A program made the translations under genes and the position numbers. A DNA stretch of 8,347 nt from positions 1-8,347 of the forward strand of contig NZ_QORI02000050.1 in NCBI RefSeq assembly GCF_003325755.1, written 5' to 3'. Below are positions 1 through 5,180 of this stretch, piece after piece. The stretch is from Pseudomonas sp. SST3 (lineage in GTDB: Bacteria; Pseudomonadota; Gammaproteobacteria; Pseudomonadales; Pseudomonadaceae). A model generated the notes under the pieces. The model searched no databases, was not told the DNA's origin, and saw only the letters and a list, made by a program, of their open reading frames with translations. How positions within the stretch are numbered: position 1 is the stretch's first letter; every line of letters begins with the position of its first letter.

Positions 1-722
1 GTTGCTGAACGCCGTCATCGAGTCGATGAAGCATTACGTTGAGGCTTGTGGTGCGCCAATGCCTGGAGCTCTTGCGGAAGCCGATCGGTGCGGATTCGAG
101 GTGATAGATCCTGTGTAGATACCTTAGTCGCCAAGGCCCGGAACTTGCGAAGCGGCCGCAAGCCATTTTGGGCGATTAGCCATCCAGCCAATCCGATCAA
201 TATCAGTAGCATCGGCACGGTCACTAAGGCCGAGCGCAGGAATGCAGCCACCAGCCGTTGATCGGCACTGCGATCTTGCGAAAGTAAAAGCGTCATTGGA
301 GCCAGTCCCGGGACTTGGATTTGCTTGCGCCCGGTTAGCATCTGCACGCCATCTTTCGTTGTCCAGCCAAGATAGTCGCCGTCCCTGCTCACGAGATCCA
401 GCTGCTGCGGCGCATTGGCGAATCGGCCGATACTGAAAATGGGTGATTTCGCTGTATCGCCGATGACCGTAATCGAAAGGTTGTCATGGCCGAGTACGGT
501 ATCGCTCAATGCGTGTTGCCAGGAGCGGCCCATACGGGCTTTGGTGTCTTCGAGGAGTCCATGATCGATCTGAGAGAGCTTGGCCGTCACTTCCTCCTGG
601 GCGCGCAGTTCCAGTTGGCGCACCAGTACCCAGTAGCTCAGTGCAATCAGCAGCGCGACCAAAGCGGCGCCGGTCAGTGTGATTTGAAGCGCGAGACGCG
701 ATGCGAGGCTGAGTGGCTTCAA
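1..722 (-). pseudogene. czcS: CzcS/CopS-type heavy-metal sensor histidine kinase, 5' part, frameshifted and cut by window edge
   Basis: Membrane sensor kinase partner of the response regulator just upstream. Translation from the TTG at 722 gives a short cytoplasmic tail, TM1 (about residues 13-34), a periplasmic sensor region (about 36-155), TM2 (about 164-184) and a HAMP linker with the NGLRPLRKF and LSPRI motifs. The TTG overlaps the regulator's TGA as TTGA (719-722), which favours translational coupling over the upstream in-frame start at 860. As written the protein ends at a TGA at 15-17 after 235 aa, whereas this family usually has about 450-470 aa with DHp and ATPase domains. Past the break, a different frame reads SLNVMLHRLDDGVQQ, the normal HAMP-to-DHp continuation, and stays open to position 1. 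Removing one base of the TT at 46-47 restores the frame. So this is either a real loss-of-function mutation or a sequencing error. Identity as a heavy-metal kinase is firm; czcS versus copS is inference. Confidence 0.8.
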
Positions 723-1393
723 GGCCGCGCCTCCAGCACGTAGCCCACACCCCGGATGGTGTGTATCAGGCGATCGCCGAAGGGTTCGTCCACTTTCATC
801 CGCAGGCGACGAATCGCAACATCCACCACATTGGTATCGCAGTCGAAATTGATGTCCCACACCATGGCAGTTATTTCCGTACGCGTGAGGACTTCGCCAG
901 TCCGGCGCATGAGCAGATGCAATAACGCAAATTCTTTGCTGGTGAGGTCGATACGCTGACCGCTCCGGTAAGCCCTATGCCGGGCCGGGTCCAGTTCGAG
1001 GTCGGCTACACGCAGGTTGCTCGGAAGTGTGACTGCCTCGCCTCGCCGCAACAGTGTCCGGATACGGGCAAGCAGCTCGGGGAACTGGAACGGCTTGACC
1101 AGATAGTCGTCGGCGCCCGATTCCAAGCCGCGGACTTTTTGCTCTAAGCGGCCATTGGCAGTCAGCATGATGACGCGTGTCTGCTTACGCCGCCTGATGA
1201 GTTCGAGAACCTCCCACCCATCCATGGTTGGCAGATTCACATCTAGCAGCACGATGTCATAGTCGTTCTGCAGTGCCAGGTGAAACCCATCGAGGCCATC
1301 ACTTACGCAATCGACCAAGTAACCACATTCGATAAGACCCTGCTGCAAGTATTCCGCAGCTTTGATCTCGTCTTCGACAACCAGGATGCGCAT
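719..1393 (-). CDS. czcR: Heavy-metal response regulator, OmpR/PhoB family (CzcR/CopR-like)
   Basis: Cytoplasmic DNA-binding regulator of 224 aa, normal for the family. The receiver domain (about 1-115) begins MRILVVEDE with the acidic pair E7/D8, has the phospho-acceptor D51 in LLDVNLPTMDGW, the switch residue T78 in MLTA, and K100 in YLVKPF. The C-terminal winged helix (about 125-222) has the LTSKEFALL, INFDCDTNVVDV and HTIRGVGY blocks typical of CopR/CusR/CzcR/IrlR regulators. I chose ATG 1393 because family members start at MRILVVEDE; a TTG at 1438 would add 15 unconserved residues. The Shine-Dalgarno upstream is weak. It overlaps the kinase by 4 nt and lies downstream of the porin on the same strand, but a terminator separates them, so it probably has its own promoter. 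A cop-box-like site at 1565-1580 suggests autoregulation. The name czcR rests on the adjacent czc operon; copR-type naming is possible. Confidence 0.9.
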   Translation of the reverse strand: MRILVVEDEIKAAEYLQQGLIECGYLVDCVSDGLDGFHLALQNDYDIVLLDVNLPTMDGWEVLELIRRRKQTRVIMLTANGRLEQKVRGLESGADDYLVKPFQFPELLARIRTLLRRGEAVTLPSNLRVADLELDPARHRAYRSGQRIDLTSKEFALLHLLMRRTGEVLTRTEITAMVWDINFDCDTNVVDVAIRRLRMKVDEPFGDRLIHTIRGVGYVLEARP

Positions 1394-1547
1394 GTTTTGA
1401 GGTAACTCGGCAAGGAGGTGCGCGGTAAGCGGAACCAAAAAAATCCATGTAGTAACTAGGTCAAGACGAAAGCGGCTTGGCTCTAGCGTGAAAGGCAGAG
1501 GCGAAAAGATCTGCCCAGGGAAGCGGGAAGCACTTTAACGCGGTAAA

Positions 1548-1562
1548 AGCCCTGTGAGGGCT
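1548..1562 (-). promoter_or_regulatory. Small hairpin upstream of the response regulator
   Basis: AGCCCT, GTG, AGGGCT: a perfect 6-bp stem with a 3-nt loop. On the minus strand it is followed by only four T, so it is at best a weak terminator or attenuator. It lies two bases from the cop-box-like site, between that site and the regulator start. Function is unknown. Confidence 0.3.
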
Positions 1563-1564
1563 AT

Positions 1565-1580
1565 CTTGCGAATTTGTAAT
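1565..1580. promoter_or_regulatory. Degenerate cop-box-like site upstream of the response regulator
   Basis: CTTGCG-AATT-TGTAAT. The right half-site is identical to that of the strong box at 3187-3202, and the 6-4-6 spacing is the same. The left half matches ATTACA at only 3 of 6 positions, giving 9 of 12 overall. It lies about 170 bp upstream of the regulator start, where an autoregulatory site would be expected. One good half-site could be chance. Confidence 0.4.
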
Positions 1581-1627
1581 CTACCGGTCATTTGGTTGAC
1601 CCGCAGCGCGAGCGGGTGCACCAAACG

Positions 1628-1652
1628 AAAAAAGGCGCCCTGATGGGCGCCT
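1628..1652 (-). terminator. Rho-independent terminator of the porin gene
   Basis: On the minus strand, GGCGCCC, a 4-nt loop (ATCA) and GGGCGCC form a 7-bp GC-rich stem (8 bp counting an outer A-T pair), followed directly by six T (1633-1628). It sits about 60 nt after the porin stop codon. This makes the porin a separate transcription unit from the downstream regulator and kinase. Confidence 0.88.
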
Positions 1653-1656
1653 GAAA

Positions 1657-1696
1657 CACATCTTCAAACCAAGGGAGCAAAACTAAAGAAGATGTG
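1657..1696. repeat. 9-bp inverted repeat between porin stop and terminator
   Basis: CACATCTTC (1657-1665) and GAAGATGTG (1688-1696) are exact complements around a 22-nt loop. In the porin transcript they would form a second stem just before the terminator hairpin. It may protect the 3' end or be a degenerate operator; no T-run follows it directly. Confidence 0.5.
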
Positions 1697-1713
1697 GTGT
1701 TGCTCATGGTGTT

Positions 1714-3033
1714 TCACAAGATCGAGAGAGGGTACTCGGCGATGAATCGGACCTCATCGAGGTCGGACTCGAAAGCAGTCGCCCGCGTGGTAGCCTGGCG
1801 CACCCGCAGAGACAAATCCTTGAGAGAGCCAGTCTGTACAACGTAGCGGGCTTCGACGTCGCGTTCCCAGCGGTTCTGTCCCGTCAGCGGCGCACCGTTA
1901 TCGTCTTGGCGCATGTACACCTCGTTCGCGTTGCTGTAATCGGCGCCCCAACCGCGGGCGTAGCGGGTCATGAAAGTAAGCCCGGGTATGCCGTACTCCG
2001 CCATGTTCAGGTCGTAGCGCAGCATCCAGGACTGCTCTTTAGGTGAGTTGAAATCACTGTACTGAATGGAGTTGTTCAGGTAGATCGAGTCCGCCTGGCG
2101 CAAGTAGTCAAAGTCGTTGTTACCGTTGTTTCGCTGATACGACGCCGTGACGGTGTGCGCGCCGAAGGCGACACCCAGGCTGGAGCTCCAGATGTTGTTG
2201 TTGAACTCGCCCAGCAACTCACGGCCTTCGTCGGTTGCCTTGTAATAGTTGAAGCTGGCCAGCAGCGCGACGATATCGGAGAGCGGATAGGTGGCCGACG
2301 CACCGAAGTAATGCTGGTTCCAGGCATCTTTGAGGCGGCTGGTGTACAGGCTAAGACTGATATTTTCATTCACGCTGTAGTCACCGCCTGCGTAGCCGAG
2401 CCAAGGGGCGTCGACGGCACCGCCATAAAACGTGACGAAGTCATCGTTCGTGTTGCTGGTATTGGGCTGGCTCATCGCGTGTAGGCGCCCGGCCGCAAGC
2501 GTAAGACTGTCCAGCGAGTTGTTCACAACGGTGAACCCCTTGAAAGACTCCGGCAGCAGCCGTGCGTCACCAAAGTGCACGACGGGAGTAGTGGGGAACA
2601 CATCACCAGCTTTAATCTCGGTGTCCAAGAACCGTGCTTTCACGGCCCCTCCCACTCGAGAAAAGTCATCCTCGGCATCGCCGGCGCTATTGTAGGGGAG
2701 AAGATCGACGCTTCCGCCAGCACCGGAACGTCCTGATCCAGAATCGAGCTTGAGACCGAGCATGGCGAAGGCGTCGACACCGACCCCCACCGAGCCTTGA
2801 GTATATCCGGACTCGAAGAAGGCCATTAATCCGTGCGCCCACTCCTCAGAGTAGCCATTGCCGGTCGCACTCTCACCGTCGCGAAAATCTCGATTGAAAT
2901 AATAGTTGCGATTTATCAGCGATAGCGTGCTGCCTTCGATGAAGCCCTCCGCTGTTTCCGATTGGGCAAAGACCGGGGCGCTGCCCAATGCCAGTGAAAG
3001 GGCTGTTAGTGAAAAAACGGCCATTTTGCTCAT
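1714..3033 (-). CDS. OprD-family outer-membrane porin (OpdT-like)
   Basis: Predicted 439-aa outer-membrane beta-barrel channel for small substrates such as amino acids or organic acids. A Sec signal peptide (residues 1-23, ending PVFA before QSETAEG) precedes the family hallmark RNYYFNRDFRDG. Further OprD features follow: VDLLPYNSAG, the block KAGDVFPTTPVVHFGDARLLPESFKGF, many alternating amphipathic strands, and a terminal strand ending EYPLSIL. Length fits mature OprD-family porins (about 420 aa). Start ATG 3033 is chosen because AGGAG lies 7 nt upstream and the signal peptide begins there; an in-frame start at 3069 would put 12 residues before it. The gene is divergent from czcI and faces a cop-box-like site (3141-3156). 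In P. aeruginosa, CzcR represses oprD and activates czcCBA, so metal control is plausible. From memory, P. putida has an opdT-type porin in the same place; the substrate cannot be read from sequence. Confidence 0.93.
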   Translation of the reverse strand: MSKMAVFSLTALSLALGSAPVFAQSETAEGFIEGSTLSLINRNYYFNRDFRDGESATGNGYSEEWAHGLMAFFESGYTQGSVGVGVDAFAMLGLKLDSGSGRSGAGGSVDLLPYNSAGDAEDDFSRVGGAVKARFLDTEIKAGDVFPTTPVVHFGDARLLPESFKGFTVVNNSLDSLTLAAGRLHAMSQPNTSNTNDDFVTFYGGAVDAPWLGYAGGDYSVNENISLSLYTSRLKDAWNQHYFGASATYPLSDIVALLASFNYYKATDEGRELLGEFNNNIWSSSLGVAFGAHTVTASYQRNNGNNDFDYLRQADSIYLNNSIQYSDFNSPKEQSWMLRYDLNMAEYGIPGLTFMTRYARGWGADYSNANEVYMRQDDNGAPLTGQNRWERDVEARYVVQTGSLKDLSLRVRQATTRATAFESDLDEVRFIAEYPLSIL

Positions 3034-3040
3034 GATGATG

Positions 3041-3045
3041 CTCCT
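3041..3045 (-). promoter_or_regulatory. Ribosome binding site fixing the porin start
   Basis: AGGAG on the minus strand, 7 nt before ATG 3033. It decides in favour of 3033 over the longer frame from 3069. Confidence 0.85.
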
Positions 3046-3140
3046 GGTGTACGGCAGGTCAGTGCTCAAATGACGCCTTTCGCTTTTTTTTAGCGCTTAG
3101 GCAAGTTCTTCCCTGCAGATGACCGCAGGATTAGCGGCAA

Positions 3141-3156
3141 ATTACTATTTTGTTAT
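3141..3156. promoter_or_regulatory. Cop-box-like operator, porin-proximal
   Basis: ATTACT-ATTT-TGTTAT has the same 6-4-6 architecture as the site at 3187-3202 and matches 10 of its 12 half-site positions. It is the nearer box to the porin, and is presumed to be bound by the response regulator at 719-1393. Whether it serves repression of the porin or shared activation cannot be told from sequence. Confidence 0.55.
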
Positions 3157-3186
3157 CTGAGAGGCAAGCAATCGCGCATATCCTCG

Positions 3187-3202
3187 ATTACAGATTTGTA
3201 AT
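3187..3202. promoter_or_regulatory. Cop-box-like operator, czc-proximal (perfect inverted repeat)
   Basis: ATTACA-GATT-TGTAAT is a perfect 6-bp inverted repeat with a 4-nt spacer. As I recall it, the Pseudomonas copper-regulator cop box is TGACA-N4-TGT-N-AT; this site differs at one defined position (T for G). It is the best candidate for activating czcI-czcCBA by the linked regulator. The TTGTAA at its right edge could overlap the -35 region, with a poor -10 (TTATCC) at 3221-3226. Confidence 0.65.
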
Positions 3203-3401
3203 GTTGCGGTCACGCGGTCGTTATCCACTCTTCTTTAAAGTCAGCCCCATGGCCATCAGTTATCTCCCCGGCTTGGCGAGGCTGATAAAAACGCTTTCGT
3301 GTATTGTGTCCTAAACCCAGGACGAATCACTGTCGCAGTAGCGGCGCTGTGTTCCGCGTCTTGGCGGGGGTAGCTCTATGATTGGATTCGACATCTAAAC
3401 C

Positions 3402-3407
3402 AGGAAG
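3402..3407 (+). promoter_or_regulatory. Ribosome binding site selecting the TTG start of czcI
   Basis: AGGAAG lies 8 nt before TTG 3416, normal spacing. The alternative ATG at 3425 would be 17 nt away with no other Shine-Dalgarno, so the TTG is preferred. Confidence 0.6.
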
Positions 3408-3415
3408 TCATCGTT

Positions 3416-3805
3416 TTGCCTTGGATGAGAAAAATAGTTCTGCTGTTGTTGCTAGCCCTGTTCCCATTGCAATCATCATGGGCAGTTGTTAGCACGAGCT
3501 GCAGACATGAGGATGGTTCGGCAGCAAATCATCTTGGACATCACGAACATTCGCACGAGTCTCTGGGTGCTGACGAGGAAGGATCGTCAAAAGCCGCAAA
3601 AAAAATCAGTCTGGATGGAGACTGTGTCTTTCATGGCGACCATATCAAGCCGCTTATAAGGAAAGGGATTTCTCCTGGTTCGGTATTATCAATAAGCTTG
3701 AAACCGTTTTCTTCTGCTAGCTACGCATCGGCTGAAGCCGGGCGTCCTGAAAAACCTAATTGGCGCATCGGTGCAAAGCCGGTGAGACGCCAGATTAACC
3801 AGTAG
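3416..3805 (+). CDS. czcI: CzcI-like small exported His-rich protein
   Basis: 129-aa first gene of the czc operon. A clear Sec signal peptide (MPWMRK, a run of Leu, then PLQSSWA, residues 1-23) predicts a periplasmic protein of about 106 aa. The mature N-terminus has C29, then H31, H39, H42, H43, H45 and H47, with the GHHEHSH cluster; a second group is D67, D69, C70, H73, D75 and H76. This matches the general plan of Cupriavidus CzcI: signal peptide ending SWA, an early Cys-x-His-Glu, a GHH-H-H cluster, and a later Asp-x-Asp-Cys element. The second Cys of the usual xxCH appears replaced by F72. CzcI proteins are thought to modulate czc expression or periplasmic metal handling; the mechanism is not settled. 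The start is the TTG at 3416, chosen on its Shine-Dalgarno. An A8 run (3598-3605) lies in codons 61-64. It is separated from czcC by 58 nt holding a stem-loop. Confidence 0.7.
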   Translation: MPWMRKIVLLLLLALFPLQSSWAVVSTSCRHEDGSAANHLGHHEHSHESLGADEEGSSKAAKKISLDGDCVFHGDHIKPLIRKGISPGSVLSISLKPFSSASYASAEAGRPEKPNWRIGAKPVRRQINQ

Positions 3806-3836
3806 GACGCCATTTATCTGTATCTGACGTCTCACC
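3781..3836 (+). promoter_or_regulatory. Long stem-loop at the czcI-czcC junction
   Basis: GGTGAGACG (3781-3789) pairs with CGTCTCACC (3828-3836). After one C/A mismatch, CAGAT (3791-3795) pairs with ATCTG (3822-3826). This gives 14 of 15 pairs around a 26-nt loop that includes the czcI stop codon (3803-3805). No proper T-run follows (only TTTT at 3847-3850), so it is not a standard terminator. It ends 16 nt before the czcC Shine-Dalgarno and could be an attenuator, an RNA processing or stability element, or an operator. Confidence 0.6.
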
Positions 3837-3863
3837 GAACCTTCCCTTTTCTAGGAGATTTCG

Positions 3864-5171
3864 GTGCGAAAAGTTCTTTTACCGCTGGGGTTGACGATGT
3901 TGTCGTGCAACCTCGCCTCTGCGCAGCCTTTAGAGTTGCCGACCTTCACACAGACCTTACCTGTCAGTGTGTCAAATACCTTCCCCGTTGAGTCTGTCGA
4001 CTCCATAAGCTTTGTACGCGCCTTGGAACTCGCTAGCTCTGCAAGCCCTGAACTGGCTGCTGCAAGACGTGAGCTGGCTGCTTCTCGCGCATTAATTAGC
4101 CAAGCAGGAGCACGTCCGAATCCAATATTGTCCGCTAGCCAGGAGGGAATCCGGGGCGATGCCCCGGAGACCACGCTTGAACTGAGCCAAGAAATAGAGC
4201 TGGGTGGTAAACGTTCGGCTCGTATTGAGGCGGCGCAACGAGCCTTGGACGTAGCAGCTGCTGACCTGCAGGACGCCCAAGCTCGACTGAGGGGGGCAGT
4301 GATGGGCGCATACTACGATGTGCTTACTGCGCAAGAACGGCTGGAGCTCGCTCAGGCTGCTTCAAAGCTTGCGAAGCAAGCAGTGAACGTGGCCAATCGG
4401 CGTGTGAGGGCCGGCATGGTTTCTCCTGTAGAGGAAACCCGGGCGCGGGTTGCGGCTACAGGAGTGCAAGTAGAGCTTGCCCGGGCCACAGCTGAACTCG
4501 AAGCTGCGCGCACTCGGCTGGCGGCCAACTGGGGAAACCCACAGCCACGCTTTGAGCGAGTAAAAGAGCCGGCAGAGGCAGTGCCTCCGCTCCCCGAACT
4601 AGCTGAGCTTTATAGCCGCTTGAACGATTCCGCTCAACTAACCCGCGCGCGTCGGGAGGCTGAAAGACGTCGGGCTGCGTTGGAGCTGGAAAGGACGAAT
4701 CGCTTTTCTAACGTGACGGTTAGCGTAGGTGCCCAACGCTCAGATGAATATAACGGCACGCTGGGACTGGTGAGTATCTCGATGCCCTTGCCGTTGCTTG
4801 ATCGAAACCAAGGCAACATCGGAGCAGCGCAGGAACGGGCCTACCAGGCTCAGGACGAGCTCAACGCCGTCCATATACGCCTGAAAAGCGAGCTTTCCCA
4901 AGCACACATGCGCCTGCGCACTGCTCGGCAGCAGTTTGAACTGTTGCGCAACGACATGCTCCCCAGTGCCCAGAGCGCTTATGAAGCTGCCAGCAAGGGG
5001 TTCGAACTCGGAAAGTTCACCTTCCTTGACGTACTGGATGCTCAACGCACGCTTTTCCAAGCCCGCTCTCAGTATCTGTCTGCGCTCTCACAAGCTAACC
5101 AGGCGGCGGCGGAAATCGCGCGAATCGTCGGCGATGGGTCGGCCGTTATCCCCTCGGCCACTCAGCCATAA
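3864..5171 (+). CDS. czcC: CzcC, outer-membrane channel of the Czc tripartite efflux pump
   Basis: 435-aa TolC-like outer-membrane factor that forms the exit duct for metal ions delivered by CzcA-CzcB. A signal peptide (about residues 1-20, ending NLASA before QPLELP) is followed by two outer-membrane-efflux repeats (roughly 50-230 and 245-425) rich in Ala/Glu/Arg coiled-coil helices. Family landmarks are the GARPNPILSAS and QEIELGGKR blocks in the first repeat, and the ISMPLPLLDRNQGN and FTFLDVLDAQRTLFQAR blocks in the second. Length is normal for CzcC. Start is GTG 3864, with AGGAG at 3853-3857 6 nt upstream. A Cys at residue 15 does not fit a good lipobox, so cleavage by signal peptidase I is more likely than lipidation. 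The gene is followed after 9 nt by czcB. Confidence 0.94.
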   Translation: MRKVLLPLGLTMLSCNLASAQPLELPTFTQTLPVSVSNTFPVESVDSISFVRALELASSASPELAAARRELAASRALISQAGARPNPILSASQEGIRGDAPETTLELSQEIELGGKRSARIEAAQRALDVAAADLQDAQARLRGAVMGAYYDVLTAQERLELAQAASKLAKQAVNVANRRVRAGMVSPVEETRARVAATGVQVELARATAELEAARTRLAANWGNPQPRFERVKEPAEAVPPLPELAELYSRLNDSAQLTRARREAERRRAALELERTNRFSNVTVSVGAQRSDEYNGTLGLVSISMPLPLLDRNQGNIGAAQERAYQAQDELNAVHIRLKSELSQAHMRLRTARQQFELLRNDMLPSAQSAYEAASKGFELGKFTFLDVLDAQRTLFQARSQYLSALSQANQAAAEIARIVGDGSAVIPSATQP

Positions 5172-5180
5172 GGAATCCAT

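Larger units (their letters stand above)
1394..1713. other. Intergenic region between porin and response regulator
   Basis: 320 nt without a convincing gene. It holds, from the porin side, a 9-bp inverted repeat (1657-1665 with 1688-1696), the porin terminator (1628-1652), a cop-box-like site (1565-1580), a small hairpin (1548-1562) and a run of seven A (1437-1443, T on the coding strand). The regulator's own promoter must lie here if the terminator is efficient, but I cannot identify a good -35/-10 pair. A 39-codon minus-strand frame (1588-1707) runs straight through the terminator and was rejected. Confidence 0.6.
3034..3415. promoter_or_regulatory. Divergent promoter region between porin and czc operon
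   Basis: 382 nt containing the promoters of both the porin (leftward) and czcI-czcCBA (rightward). Two 16-bp cop-box-like inverted repeats lie 46 bp apart (3141-3156 and 3187-3202). The first is about 107 nt from the porin start, the second about 213 nt from the czcI start. A run of eight T lies at 3084-3091. No -10/-35 pair matches consensus well, as is common for activator-dependent promoters. If transcription starts just downstream of the second box, the czc mRNA has a leader of roughly 150-190 nt, in which I found no known riboswitch. Two tiny ATG frames (3249-3314, 3378-3398) have no convincing support. Confidence 0.7.

Noticed and set aside
723..860. Longer kinase start at 860
   Set aside because: It would overlap 46 codons of the regulator's conserved winged helix and add cysteine-rich, non-family sequence. 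The TTG at 722 in a TTGA overlap fits better.
1588..1707. 39-codon minus-strand frame starting 6 nt after the porin stop
   Set aside because: It has no Shine-Dalgarno and reads straight through the porin's intrinsic terminator, so it would rarely be transcribed whole.
3249..3314. 21-codon frame in the czc leader
   Set aside because: No ribosome binding site and no recognisable composition; likely chance.
3378..3398. Six-codon frame just upstream of czcI as a possible leader peptide
   Set aside because: A purine-rich stretch precedes it, but six codons carry no testable signal and no attenuator structure follows.
3781..3851. czcI-czcC stem-loop as a classical Rho-independent terminator
   Set aside because: The loop is 26 nt, the stem has a mismatch, and no continuous T-run follows directly; the downstream genes clearly depend on read-through.
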